Of a stretch of 64,000 nucleotides of DNA, positions 33,631 through 46,031 are shown piece by piece (the stretch's first letter is position 1; the number at the start of each line of letters is the position of its first letter). Under the pieces are notes generated by a model. That model saw only the letters and a program-made list of their open reading frames with translations, was not told where the DNA came from and ran no database searches. Made by a program: the position numbers and the translations under genes. This DNA is from Theropithecus gelada (taxonomy: Eukaryota; Chordata; Mammalia; Primates; Cercopithecidae). The stretch lies in the NCBI RefSeq assembly GCF_003255815.1, contig NC_037689.1:27507527-27571526 (forward strand). The letters are read 5' to 3'.

Positions 33631-34645
33631 AAATTTGTGGTTCTTAGGTATTTTGATTTGTTATGGTTTTCTGTGGTTTACTTACATAAATAACCAAATT
33701 CGACAGGTTAATATGTTTCATATAATAGTGGGCAGTTTCCAGAAATTTTCTGTACAAGGAGATGAAAGTGTATAACCATAAGGACTCTAAATGTTCCTTA
33801 AACACCTTGTCAGTGGGAACCCCAAGCCCTGATGTAGCAGTCACTGAAGACGTTCAGCAGAGAACAGAGGCAGAAGTTCTAGTGTTCAGTCACTGTGACC
33901 TTGAAACTCCTTGCCACAGCAAGAACTATGGAAATGGCTGGAATATATTCCCAGCTGCCTTCACTCTTGCAAAACCCTTCAGTCATTCTCAGGAGGTAGG
34001 ACGGAGAAGCAACATCCCCACCGCAACATGATTATAAGAAGGGTCATATGGTTGTGGTTCCTTTATTGCTTTTCTCTTGAATTGCTGTGGCTATGAATCA
34101 GAATAAACTTGTTCTGAGAACAATAATCGTCTTCAACAATTAGCATTCACCTACATCCAAAACCATGTCTGTTTCCTTCTTGACAATGAAACTTACAATG
34201 ATTCTCATGGTTTTGAATGAATTTATTCTTTTACAGAAGACATTATCTTACTTCACAGGAGTATTACCTGCCTCAAATTCTCAGGCACAAGAAATGTCAT
34301 ATTTATGACTCCATAAAATAGTAACTTTCTTCTAGTCCAGAAACATACCAGGAACTAGTCTTCTGTCTTTTCTTTTTCTACTGCAGAAATCCAAAGCAGC
34401 CCTTTGAGCCATTTTTCTGACATTTGAGCAATTTGACAACTGATCAGATGAACTAAAAACAATAAAAATATAAGGCAACCTGTCTGTCGTAACTGTGGGT
34501 AGAAGAGCATTGAGCCTGGAGGAAGTCAGTCTTCCCTTTCCTGCCCTCTCTGCTGGGAGGACGGGGGTTAGGGAGCAGTACGTGATTCAGGGTGTTTGTG
34601 GACACCTCCATTCCTTTTCAACATCCCCTATCTTACCTGTATTGG
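33631..34645. other. Unassigned stretch
   Basis: No gene or repeat recognised. Two overlapping frames (89 and 61 codons at 33762-34096) carry no domain I know. Confidence 0.45.
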
Positions 34646-34998
34646 CTGCTAAACAAAAGACTGTGGACCCCATGGCTTGTAAAAAACAAAAATTGATCAC
34701 AGTTCTGGAGACTGGAAGTCCAAGATCAAGCATGCAGATTCAGTGGCTGGTGAGGACCCACTTTCTGAGTTATAGACAGCACCTTCTCGCTGTGTCCTCA
34801 CATGGCAAAAGGGACGAACGAGGGTGTCCTCTGGGGTCCCTTTCATAATGGTAGGAATTCCGCTCATGAGGCTCCACCCTCATGGCCTCATTACCTTCCA
34901 AAGCCCTGCTTCCAAATACCTACACAGTTGAGGACTAGGTTTCAGACACGAATTTGGGGCGGGGCGGGGGGGGAACATATACATTCAGTCTACACACT
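34646..34998 (-). mobile_element. MLT1 LTR (antisense)
   Basis: ERVL-MaLR LTR read backwards: ACAGTTCTGGAGACTGGAAG, CACCTTCTCGCTGTGTCCTC, ACATGGCAAAAGGGACGAAC, TGAGGCTCCACCCTCATGGC and ACATATACATTCAGTCTACA. A solo LTR with no interior attached. The 117- and 127-codon frames over it are artefacts. Confidence 0.88.
34956..34973 (+). other. G-quadruplex motif in the MLT1 LTR
   Basis: GGGGCGGGGCGGGGGGGG: G4-C-G4-C-G8, with single-base loops. It derives from the G run near the LTR terminus and keeps two CpGs. Being antisense to the LTR, it lies on the non-coding strand of the old retroviral U3 region. Confidence 0.85.
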
Positions 34999-36269
34999 GC
35001 TAGATAATCCATCCTCCCAACTACCGCAAATGCTCCAGGATAAGGATCTGGAAATATTGCCAGAGCAAGTAGTAGGAAGCCATGGAGATATCCTCTGCAT
35101 TCAGCAGTATTTCATTTCCCTCCAGAGTGGGAAAAAAGTTGGTCTTACATGCTTTCTCAAAGATGAAACACTTTTCCAAAAATAGAGGCAGCGGAGATTC
35201 GAGGGAAAATGCAGAATGCTCATCATTTTTTAGAAACATTAGGAACAGCAACTCCACTTTTGTGGGGCCTAGGATCCAATGGTATAATTGGCAAGAGGAG
35301 TTTGGTGAAGTGGTGAGGGCTTTTTACTGATTGGAGTGGATTTAAGAAAGGATAGGTGGAGAGGAGTTGAGATGTGATCAGTGGGAACTCTTGGAAGACG
35401 AGGAGATGGTTGCCAGAGAAACAGAGACATGCAGCCAAATCAGGCAGAGAAAGTGAAGGTCAGGTAGGTATTTCCAAATGGGGTAAATGAAAGAATGTGG
35501 ATGTGATGTTAGGTGTGCCTAGTGGATATAAACCACAAAAGATGTAGATGTTGGGAACAATGTTCTTGAGTAGGTGTGAGAAGGATGGGGTTTCTTACGT
35601 AAGATCCTCTATGGCTGCTTCTCTTTTCCTGTATCTATTGCCTATTTTTGTATGAGGCTGTGGCTGGGAATAGGTCTCTGTGAGTGGGTGTGCATTTATA
35701 ACATACACACCAGATGACGAATTAGACTTTAGTGTAAGTTATTCAAATTCCAATTTTTCTAAAAATAATAAGTGGTACTAATACATATCAAAGTTCTCTG
35801 CTAAATTTGTTCACCAATATAGGTTAAATTTATTAAATTGATCTACTTTAAGGAATTGGCTCATGCAACGTGGGAGCTGGCAAGTCTGGAATCTGTAAGA
35901 CAGGCTGGCTGGCTGGCTGGCTGGCAACTCGGGAGGGAGGAAATGCAGACTAGAGGCCGAATGCTTTCTTCTGCTTTGGGGGCCCTCAGGTTTTGCATGT
36001 CCCTCAGTAAAATTGTACTTGTCCCACACCTTATATTTTAATTTGCAATGCTCCAATATTAAACTGAAAATCTGATGAGCATCAATATACTTTTCTCTGC
36101 TTATACATTGTAACAGAGAAACAGACAGCAACCTCAGTGTATTCATATAGGTAACACAAGGTCCCCGGTCAGGCTAGTGGTATTTAGAGAGATCTTTGCA
36201 GTATCTCGTTCACTATCCAAAATCTTTGAAAGCCCAGTTATTGGGAAACTCCATCAAAAATTCCTATCA
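34999..36269. other. Unassigned stretch
   Basis: No certain family. About 35830-35900 (ACTTTAAGGAATTGGCTCAT, GGGAGCTGGCAAGTCTGGAA) resembles the antisense end of an old LTR of the MLT2 type, weakly. A small (GGCT)5 array is at 35903-35925. Confidence 0.4.
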
Positions 36270-36547
36270 GCCGGGCACAGGTTCACACCTGTAATCCTAG
36301 CACTTTGGGAGGCCAAGGCAGGAGGATCATTGGAGCTCGGGAGTTTGAGACCAGCTTGGGCAACACAGTGAGACCTAATCTATACAAAATTAAAGAAATA
36401 ATAATTAGCCAGGTGTGGTAGCATGTGCTACTCAAGAGGCTGACGTGGGAGGATTGCTTGAGCCCAGGAGATTAAGGCAGCAGTGAACTATCATCACCAA
36501 ACTGCACTCCAGCCTGGGTAACAAAGCAAGACTCTGTCTCAGAAAAA
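36270..36547 (+). mobile_element. AluJ (full length)
   Basis: Starts GCCGGGCACAGGTTCACACC. The right arm contains ATTGCTTGAGCCCAGGAG and ends TAACAAAGCAAGACTCTGTC. Degenerate TSD AAAAATTCCTATCA / AAAAATCTACTA. It sits just upstream of an L1MB tail. Confidence 0.92.
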
Positions 36548-36559
36548 TCTACTATTTGA

Positions 36560-36788
36560 TAGCACAACAGAGTGACTATAGTCAAAAATAATTTGTTGTA
36601 TATTTTAAAATAACTAAAGAGTGGATTTGGAATGCTCTTAACACAGAGAAGGGGGAAATACTTGAGGTGGCGAATGCCCCAATTACCCTGACTTGATTAT
36701 TACACATTGTATGCCTGTAGGAAAACACTGCATGTGCCCCGTACATATATACATCTATTATGTGTCCATGATAATTAAAATTAAAGTC
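36560..36788 (+). mobile_element. L1MB-type LINE-1 3' end
   Basis: AGAGTGACTATAGTCAAAAA, TTTGTTGTATATTTTAAAAT, TTACACATTGTATGCC and a final GATAATTAAAATTAAAG. Same family as 4424-4685 but more diverged near its end. Confidence 0.85.
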
Positions 36789-37385
36789 AAGTGAAAGACA
36801 TCATTGTGTGTATTTGAAGACGAACACTTGAGGATTCAAAATTGAGAGCCTTCTCTTCTAATTTAAAGGTACCATATTCTGATGCATTCGCGTTCGCCTG
36901 TAATATGCTCTTCTTTTTTCCCAGTTTCGAACGGCAATGTGCATCATGTTCATACAAGCAGCAAAAAGATGCTGGAATATTTGGCCTAGGTTTCACCACA
37001 GCATTAACGCAATGATAGGAGATGCCCCACAGAAGCCCCAGGCAGGCTGCAGCCTTGAAGGCCTCTTTTTCTTCATGGGTTGTGAATTTGAAAGCGCAGA
37101 AGCTGCCTCTGCCAACAGACTAGCCCCATGGAGGGTCTCCTGGGGCTAAAGGCCATATGTGCTCAATCTAATAAAGTTATAATTTATGCCTGCCCTGTGA
37201 AACCCAGAGAAGAGACAGCACCGGCATTCTGCCAGGGATTCGAGGCGATGCGGACAGCTGTTGTAAAATTCTGAGCTCTATCTTCCCCTCAATTATCTGA
37301 GAAATTTAGGAGAAAAACAATCAAGTTTTGGAAGGTTGCAAGGATTCGGGGGACTAGGCAAGGCTGGAGAGTCAGCACATACACA
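36789..37385. other. Unassigned, unusually GC/CpG-rich for the window
   Basis: Unique-looking DNA with several retained CpGs (ATTCGCGTTCGCCTG near 36887) and a pyrimidine tract ending in CAG at 36922-36924, followed by an open frame (70 codons from 36937). There is no matching downstream donor I can point to. Could be a conserved non-coding element or a young duplicate; no function is claimed. Confidence 0.4.
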
Positions 37386-37686
37386 GTATTTATTTATTTA
37401 TTTAGAGACAGGGTCTCCTTCTGTCACCCAGGCTGGAGTGCAGTGGTGCAATTATAGCTCATTTCAGTCTCCAACTCCGGGGCTCAGTGATACTCCAGCC
37501 TCAGCCTCTCAAGTCACTGGGACTACAGGCAGGCACCAGCATGCCTGGCTTTTTTTTTTTTTTTTTTTTTTAAAGAGATGAGGTCTCATTATGTTGCCCA
37601 GGCTGGTCTCAAAGTCCTGGGCTCAAGTAATCCTCCTTCCTTGACACCCCAAAAGTGCTGGGATTACAGGGATGAGCCACCACGGC
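37386..37686 (-). mobile_element. AluJ (full length)
   Basis: Antisense, with a (TTTA)n tail, AGACAGGGTCTCCTTCTGTC, a 22-T middle linker at 37551-37572, and GGCTCAAGTAATCCTCCTTC. The terminus ACCACGGC is degraded. Confidence 0.92.
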
Positions 37687-38322
37687 AACATCATACATTG
37701 ATGCTTTGTAGCTAAATGGCTCCATGGTATCATCCCTTGGGCCCTGGCAATTTCCCTCTCTCTCTCTTTCAATATTTCTCAAATGGTCAATTGGGAGTTA
37801 AACAAATTGCAAATATCTGGATCTTGCCCAGAATCTAGCACTTCCAGGGTCCATGGGGGGTAATTTGTACTCTTCCACTCCCCATTCTTTTGAAATATCT
37901 GGCTTTTTAACTTTCAGTTTGACATTCACATGTTTCTACGACAGTAAGGCTCCAGCATTGAAGGATGTTACCATAACTAGTATCTCTGAATTTCTGTCTG
38001 CAGCTGATCACCATAGTTATTAGTTAGTCTCTGGGTGCGGTTTTTTTTAACCATGAAAATTCAGGACCAGAATATAGCTTGTAGATATCTGTTCTTGAAA
38101 TTGTTGAATGTTTATTAAGGTAAATCAGATACTTAAAATATAAAATATTCTATTTTTTTAAACTTGCAATGATATATCTGACTTCACAGTATCGAAAGTA
38201 TTCCCTATTGTTACCATTTTAGCATGTTTCTAAAATCCTTACCATCTGGTAACACCTCAGGATTTAAGCCAAAAATATCTGGATTGTGGAACAGCAACCC
38301 ACTTAGTACCATGAGAGAGCCC
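37687..38322. other. Unassigned stretch
   Basis: No gene or repeat recognised. Confidence 0.5.
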
Positions 38323-38470
38323 TTTTTTTTTTTTTTTTTTTTTTTGAGACGGAGTCTCGCTCTGTCCCCCATGCTGGAGTGCAGTGGCGCGATCTCGGCT
38401 CACTGCAAGCTCTGCCTCCTGGGTTCACGCCATTCTCCTGCCTCAGCCTCCCGAGTAGCTGGGACTACAG
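38323..38470 (-). mobile_element. Alu fragment, 5'-truncated (AluY/S-like)
   Basis: T tail of 22 nt, then GAGACGGAGTCTCGCTCTGT to GTAGCTGGGACTACAG, where it stops. Only the right arm is present. GCAAGCTCTGCCTCCTGGG suggests a relatively young subfamily. A truncated insertion with an imperfect TSD (AGAGAGCCC / AGACAGCTC). Confidence 0.92.
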
Positions 38471-39389
38471 AGACAGCTCTTTATTTCTTCATCAGTAAGT
38501 GATACAGAAATAGTTCACTGGCTTTAGCTGCAGTAGCTGATGTGTCAGGTAAGAAAATAAACATATCCATCACCAATGAGAATTCCAAACCCCGCTCTTT
38601 TACAGACAGATATCAAAAGCTTTTGTTTTATCTAAAATATATCTGACCATAAAAAGAAATATATTCGTTAGAAAGTAAAGTTTCTTTTTTTGCTGAACCA
38701 GTATAAAAGAATGATAATTTCCACTCTCACAGGGAAGAAAAAAAAATTCAGGGTCAGGTTTAACAGGGTCAGGTTTACCATCTCAAAAGAAACAAGGACC
38801 TCAGTAATGAGTCCATGGAAATGATAACCAATTCCCAATGCTGGAATCAAAGGACGCTATGGAATAATAATGTAACATAACACAAAGTGGCAAAATAATG
38901 ACAGAAAAATAATCAGAACACTAAAACAATTTAAGAAGTATTTTTTTTTCAGAAATGCATTGTGTGACATTACCTTGGGAAAATGATAGGAAACTCTCAT
39001 TCTCCATGAAATCCAGTATTAAAAATTTTAAAGTACTTCAATATTTGTTAGATTAAAGGAAAAAAGGAGAAACAACCGTACTAAAAAAAAAAAAAAAAAA
39101 GACAAAATCCTGTATAAGACCACACCAACACACCACACAGATCAAAGAGATTCAAGAAACACTGCTTGTGTAGTTTATTTGTTTGGAACGCAATGCAAGA
39201 TATTCTTAAATAGTCAGCACCATAAAAAGCATTCAGGAAAAATGCAAGTAACTAATTACAACCATGTGTCTTCTAAATATTCCACCTGAGTTGTACTGTC
39301 AATATGCACCCTTTCCTGATATCAGGAATATGAATAAAAAGTCCTGCAACACTGGAAATCAAACTGTAGAAAACAATATGACTAATGAA
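38471..39389. other. Unassigned stretch
   Basis: No gene or repeat recognised; an A18 run at 39084-39101. Confidence 0.5.
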
Positions 39390-39575
39390 ATTAAATACAT
39401 ATATATTATATATATTTATTCTGTAATATATAATATGAAATATGTATTATATATTTATATAATATGGGTATATTATATATCTATATATGTGTGTATATAC
39501 ACACATATTATATATAAATATATAATTTTGACTCCCAAGAAAAAAATACATATATATTTATATTTATATCTATAT
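39390..39575. repeat. AT-rich tract with a 24-bp palindrome
   Basis: TA-rich sequence with TATATATTTA-type units. Positions 39485-39508 are a perfect palindrome made of an ATATGTGTGTAT half and its complement. Likely of microsatellite origin. Confidence 0.85.
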
Positions 39576-39922
39576 TTGCCTGAGAGTCAAAAGTTTTAAG
39601 ATCATAGCACTAAAGTTAAAGAGGCATAAGCTGGTTTGTATGCCACCAATTATATTCTAAGACATACACACATTGATAACATCATAAAATAAGGAATAGT
39701 TTAGTTGTGAAGTTCGGGAAGAAAATTTATATAAATTATACACTGGGTAGAAATGGAAAGGTTGAGAAAAATTGGTATTGCTGGCTGAAACTGTGGCTGC
39801 CTACGTTTGCAATCCAAGAACCACCCAAAGTATCTTTCTCATTGTGTTTCCATTGCTTGAAATGTGTAGAATTACAGGAATTGAGCAGATCGCTTTGGGG
39901 ACAATCATCTATGCCCCAGTTT
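39576..39922. other. Unassigned stretch
   Basis: No gene or repeat recognised. Confidence 0.5.
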
Positions 39923-39938
39923 AAAATCTCTTGTCAGG

Positions 39939-40241
39939 CGCCGGGCGCGGTGGCTCACGCCTGTAATCCCAGCACTTTTGGGAGGCGGAGACGGGCGGAT
40001 CACGAGGTCAGGAGATCGAGACCACCCTGGCTAACACGGTGAAACCCCGTCTCTACTAAAAAAAATACAAACAAACTAGCCGCGCGAGGTGGCGGGCACT
40101 TGTAGTCCCAGCTACTGGGGAGGCTGAGGCAGGAGAATGGCGTGAACCCGGGGGGCGGAGCTTGCAGTGAGCCGAGATCGCGCCACTGCACTCCAGCCTG
40201 GGCAACAGAGCGGGACTCCATCTCAAAAAAAAAAAAAAAAA
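39939..40241 (+). mobile_element. AluY (full length, perfect TSD)
   Basis: Low-divergence AluY: CGGATCACGAGGTCAGGAGA, CCTGGCTAACACGGTGAAAC and GGGGCGGAGCTTGCAGTGAG. The 16-bp TSD AAAATCTCTTGTCAGG is perfect at 39923-39938 and 40242-40257. It is among the youngest insertions in the window. The 158-codon minus-strand frame over it is the usual Alu artefact. Confidence 0.98.
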
Positions 40242-40555
40242 AAAATCTCTTGTCAGGGTGCATAGCGTCTCTGAACACCAGCACATGCATCACCAACCAG
40301 AAGCCAGGGAGGCAGGAGGAGGGAAAACATTTGAAAACTGACAGAAAGCTAAGAAACCCTCCACTGGGCATTTGTTTTAGGTTAGTTACTACATAATGTA
40401 AACATGACAAAAGGTATCCTGATCTGTTGTCCTCCTGTTTCTTCGATATGTGAGAGACAAGAGAATAGAAAGCCACATTGAAAGAAAAGAACTGCCAGTT
40501 TTACAATCTAATTATTGGCATTTTTTATTGGTGTTGTGTGTTAAGAAGTTGGGAA

Positions 40556-40566
40556 TATTCTGTGTG

Positions 40567-40598
<32 letters not shown>

Positions 40599-40645
40599 AA
40601 AGGGAGAGAGAAGTAAACTGAGAGAGAGAGAGAGAGAGAGAGTCA
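40556..40645. repeat. Compound microsatellite (GT)n and (GA)n
   Basis: About 16 GT units to 40598, a 20-bp spacer, then about 12 GA units at 40619-40642. Confidence 0.95.
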
Positions 40646-43600
40646 GACAGAGACAAAGAAGAAATGTCTCAATTGTAGTGGACACTCCAAAATATATCTC
40701 CAGAAACTCTTTCTCATACATCCACTAACATCCTTGGGGATCCCTGGTTTTTAACAAATGACAGTTACTGATAGATATTTAATACCCTCCAGAATAACCT
40801 GCATTATGTGTAAATAAATACACTATTCATATGTACCTTTTTTTCCCTTTATTTGGAATGGATCCTCCTTTCCCCGACTGCTTTATTTGGGACAGTTCAC
40901 TCCTCCCGTATCAACTTTAGCATCTGAGTTCCAGAAAAAACGGGGAGAGGAGACCCCAGATTCCAGATTTAAGAGGTTTTCACATAAGCACGAATCAGTA
41001 CCTCTCACAACAAACATATATGACATAAAGATATGCCTTTGCATCACAGTGGATATTTCTTCTTGCTAACACACACAGTTGTCAGTATATGAAATATTTA
41101 TTCAAATATCCTTAACTCCACATCTTTCGGTATCTCCATGTGTACATCAGAGCAGCCATTGGTCATCCTCTGCCTGATCTCTAGATACTGTTAGTTGACC
41201 AGGGAAAGTTACTGGTGAAGTAAAATTGCAGGACTTGTAAAGATTGCAACATTTCATGCATTTACCAAGACAGCTGGTATGTATTGCCTGGTGAATCTGA
41301 GAAATCAACGTGTAAGGAACTCGCCAATGATGCAGACCCCTAAAAACCACACCAAGAGCAGCAGCGATTAAGCAGTCCTGAATCACTCTTTGTTGCCCAC
41401 GTATTTTTATGTAGTTTCATGCATAACTTTTACTCAGTACAAAATAAACTTAGTTCCATCATTAGAATTTAACTTTTGCAAAAGCATTAAAAATTTTTCC
41501 CTATTGTGTAGGAAAGTGAAGCATGTCTGTTTTATTTTATTTTATTTTTCTAAAGGCTTCCTTTTAAATTGGCCTTTTCTTGGTCTTTATCACCTTGCGG
41601 TATTGAGAAAAATTTTATGCATTTAATATAAAAACATTTGTCATCTTCTCCCAGAAGAACAGGCTTCTATTTAACCAATCTTGTGTAGGACATCTGATGG
41701 ACATGCGGAATAGAGTTAAATAATAGCTGGTGAGAAATTCACAGATATTCAGGGTTTGTTGATGGGGGAAGGCAGAGAGCAGTGAGAACAAAAGTTGAAC
41801 ATTTCCACAAAAAAAGCATACATGAATTTGACAAGGGTAATAATTCTGAAACTCACAGAGATGTCTGGATTAAAAAAGAATATTTCATTAAATTTATCAG
41901 AGTAAGTTTAAATAGGTACTATCTGTCATGCATCTTTTTGTAAAAAAAAAAAAACCAAAATCTGTCATAAGTGGAGATTGAGGAAGAAAATCCAGATGTT
42001 TTTACTATAAATTTAAGAATAGCAAGTCCATCTCCTTAATACTACATACTCACAATTTCCTGCTTGACACTCGTTAAGGGGTTTAGAAAGTGTTTCTGCT
42101 TGATGTCTGAAGAGGTATGCTAGGCCTATGGGCTATGTGGCTTTTGCAGACCACCTGAAATGCCTGACATATTACTAAAATAAGCTGAAAATGGTTTTCC
42201 AAAGTAATTAAGCTTCTGAAGTTGGTAATGGAATATAAGTACTTGTACCATGTGGGCTCCCATTCAAAATTGCCATCTTATCCCTTCCCTAAAGCATTTC
42301 TGCATATCATTCTCTTCTTCTTGCTGGGTCATGGTTTATTTAAGATTTGCCTACAGCAAACACATGCAGCATTTCCCTATGCAGAAACCAGGTTGCAGAT
42401 AGCAGAGAGATACGGGCTATTGCAGTTTTAATATTACCCGGCTGAGTTTCATTAGGTTCAGCCCGTGGGGATGCCCTAGGTCAAACTGTAAAGTCAATGT
42501 TGCAAGCTACCTGAGCTAATCTGTTCATGCACAATTTTTAGGTTCATTTTGGTAGGTAACAGTAATCGCAGAAAAAGAGGGCGATGAGAGATAGTTTGTT
42601 ATTCCTCCCCTCATCCTGTGTGTCTGAGGCCCAAATGTGTTACACATATAGGCAGTCATTCATCCGACTTCCATAGCAGACACAAAACAGTTCATATGTC
42701 TTGTTCCATAAACTTGTGAGAGGTACAACTTCTATAGTGTAGCTCTTCTGCCTCTCAAGTCTCTAATGACAAAACAAGTGGTGTTCTTTTATCTTTTTCA
42801 GTCAGCATCAGGTAATGAGAAATTTTCCTTAGTCCACTGGCTGAGCTTAGGACTAAAGAGACTTCAAGTTACGGGCATTGCAGCAGGTCAAAGGCATAGG
42901 CATTTCTGGAGTTTTACACCTTCATCACGCCACTGTAAGACTTTCTCTAAACAATTTTAGCGAATTTGTATGTTTTGAATATTTTAATGTTATGGGCCAA
43001 TGAGAGGTCATGCTAACATTCATCATGATGTAACTAGTAATTCCTTTCATGAATGTAGTGCATTTCTGGCATGCTAATGACAAAAGGTTGTGTTGATTGA
43101 CATGTGAACAGCTGAAGAACTAAGATGTGGATTTTCTGATGTAGGGCTAGCGAACCACTCCAGGAATGTGGGCATAAGGTTAAAACAATTTTATCCTCCT
43201 CAAACTGAAGCGCAGGTATATAATATCATATTATCTATTCTATTTTCCTACCTCAATTTCCCTGTCAGTCAGATACATACCCTGCATTTGACATCACAGG
43301 ATGGATGGGGTGGGCAAACCTGTCAGTTCTTGCTTTAAAATTTAATTACTGAAATATTATTCAAATACTCAAAACCCTCATGAAATGTTTTTTTGTTGAT
43401 TTCTTCTTGATGATGTTGTTTGTTTTGGTTATGATTTAGATTTCTACTCCAGGGCCCTGGCAACCCTGCATGAGTAAGATGCGTTTGCATTTTATCAATA
43501 ACGAAAAGAATTACCCCTGGAAACCTGAGTTAATTGGCACTGTATGTCTAATTTATTACACTGACATTATAATGTGTCTTTGAATTTGTGACCAGATTGC

Positions 43601-43699
43601 ATCACAATCAGCATCTGATTACTTATAGAATTATCACAAAGCTGCAGAAGGATAGAAAGAGGGTTTTGCACTGCAATATTGTCGATAAGTGTTCCAAAT
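40646..43699. other. Unassigned, repeat-poor DNA
   Basis: About 3 kb without a recognisable Alu, L1P or LTR. Only short homopolymers occur (A13 at about 41942) and a TTTTA run at 41530-41548. Open frames are at most 79 codons. No splice, promoter or RNA-gene signature recognised. Confidence 0.5.
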
Positions 43700-43900
43700 A
43701 ACACTGAGGTAGTTTAACCAGTTATGGTATATCAATTAAGTTCAATCAATATTACACAATTGCTTGAAAATTAACTTCAGTCAACTTCCATATTAAAAAT
43801 AGTAAATAAAGCAAGTTGCAGAGTAGTATAATTAATGTGATGCCAATTTTGCAAAAAAAAAAAAAAACAAACAAAAAAAACACCAAAAAGAAATATGTGC
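43700..43900 (+). mobile_element. Possible L1M 3' end
   Basis: The order ACCAGTTATGGTATATCAAT, AGCAAGTTGCAGAGTAGTAT and then an A-rich run follows an old L1M 3' end. Diverged; the tail is A14 with CAAAC repeats. Confidence 0.45.
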
Positions 43901-46026
43901 AAATGAATAAATGTGTGTGGGTGGGTGGTATAGTTGTAGAATTGCTGTTTGTAATTCAAGAAAGAGCTGGAGAAAATACACAGAAAACACTGATGGGGAA
44001 ATTTCACTATATTATGCATTCCCTTATTTTTAAAACGTTAAAGAGTAAATATATTTTAAAGCAACATTTCAAAGAACTTACTTAAATACTTTCACAAAGG
44101 AATTTAGGTGTAATGAGCTGCATGAAAGCAAAAAAGTGCCCTATTTTGACTGAAAATAAATAATTTATCTTTATTAGGCTGTTGTCTCTTACACATCATA
44201 AGAAAATATATAAATTGTGTGTGACGAGCTTAATTTACTAGGTTTTCTATTTAGTACTTTAATGGGTAGCCTTCTAAAGACATTGATCCTTAACCTGAAG
44301 GAAAACTCTAAGTAAAATAGCAGGACATGAGAGGAAGAAGTTTTAGGAAGGCAAGTGGATAATAATGTATTTTTTCAGATATAAAGTAGTTTCTTATTAT
44401 TCTTAAACAGTTTGCCATATGATCCAATAATTAGTTCACTTTTAAGGCAAGGTTCTAGTAAGTTTATGAATGTTATACTTCACTGCTGTATTTTCCATAA
44501 CTTACAGTATCTTTTACAAAATTATTTATTCTAAAAATGCTTAAAATATTCACATTAATAATAAATTTCAGACCTCAGAGGGATAATTTTTTATCTTTAA
44601 ACAAAAATACAGTAATTCTGTAGAATGTTCATTGTGGAAATGAGTTAAAATTGTGAATAATGTTTTTGGTAATGAGAGACTGGCTTTCAGAATCTAACAG
44701 ATATTTTGGTAGACTTGTAATAAAGGCAGTGAAAAGATTTTGAAGCTCTCAGAAGAAATCTATTATCACTCCATTAACACTCTTTGACTCCTTACAGTTC
44801 TTATTTAAGTAAATTACAATAATTCCTTCAGAATTTCAACTTTGTTTTCAACAGGTATATAGATTTGCCTCCATCGACATGCTAAGTTCTCAAATTTGAA
44901 ATTCGCATATACACAGAAAACCTTGCACAGGTTGGATGGGTATCAAAAGCTATATTTTAACACCATATCCCTTTAAGATCTAAAAATGAGAATGTTAACT
45001 TGTTTTATATTAGGTTCCATGACATTTTCTGGAATATTCAATTCCATAAAAGTCAGCGCAGCCATTTACATAAGACACAGGAGTTTAAAAAGAAAAAGCT
45101 AATTCTGATTTACTAAAATGTCAATGTCAATTTGAAATCCTATTAAGGTTGGAAAAGCAGTTCTTTGCCATGGATACTAAAAAATGTGAGTCATTTCAAA
45201 CTTTAAACATATTTTTACATTTTTGCGAACCCCTGAGGTATCCTGAAGAGGATTTATCACCTGAAACTCATACAACATTAAAAAATATATGATTTTGAAC
45301 TGCTCAAACCGAGTTTTCAAGGATGTTCTTATTTCTACTGCATGTAGGAGCACATCTCTCTACGATATGTGATAAGGCAAACAAAGAGAAATTGAACACA
45401 TTCAGTCTCATTTTTCTTCATGACATCTTATACCTGCTTTTTCCTGTTTTGAATGAGGTGGTTCTGTCTCCATGTTAGTGTAAATGTGAATCATTAAGCT
45501 CATTTTGTGTTGAGTTCTAAGAGAAGGCAGTTACACACAGTAAGATGGGAAGAGACAGTACTTACTCATATCAGCTAGTGAAAAGATACAAACTATTTGA
45601 CATTAAGTATGTATGTATGTTTCCATAAAAAGAGCTATGGAGTCAAACAGATTCTAATAACGCCTAAACCTGCAGCCTCAAAACATAGTCTGCTCAAAGA
45701 ACATGCATACTGCATGCATCATTGGGCAGAGCATCCTATAAGGCAGGTAGAGCTGAGGTCATTTTAGTCACTTTAAGACTCAAGACAAGTTCCGAGATAC
45801 TTGGCAGCTTTCCAAGGTCTTATTAAGTCAGAGAGGAGACTTATAGCCAATGCATAGCAACACTTTTGTAAAAATGTCATGGAAGAATTAACTATCACTA
45901 TGTACATTTGTTTTCTAGATGAATAATAACAAAGATAAAGTAAAAGATGTACACCAAAAATGTACTTGCTATATTTTAATCAAAACAGTAGAAGAGTTTA
46001 TTGATTTCTGTAGTTTTCCAGTACTA
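43901..46026. other. Unassigned, repeat-poor AT-rich DNA
   Basis: About 2.1 kb without a recognised repeat. A (TATG)n stub lies at 45608-45620. No gene evidence. Confidence 0.5.
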
Positions 46027-46031
46027 TCTCC

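Noticed and set aside
36789..37385. Protein-coding exon
   Set aside because: An acceptor-like site and an open frame are present, but no donor, partner exon or recognisable peptide; kept only as a finding to check.
40000..40476. 158-codon frame, minus strand, with a Cys/Ser/Pro-rich product
   Set aside because: It is the well-known read-through of an AluY in antisense, with poly-Phe from the A tail. Similar frames at 4738, 24831, 55737 and 57593 have the same origin.
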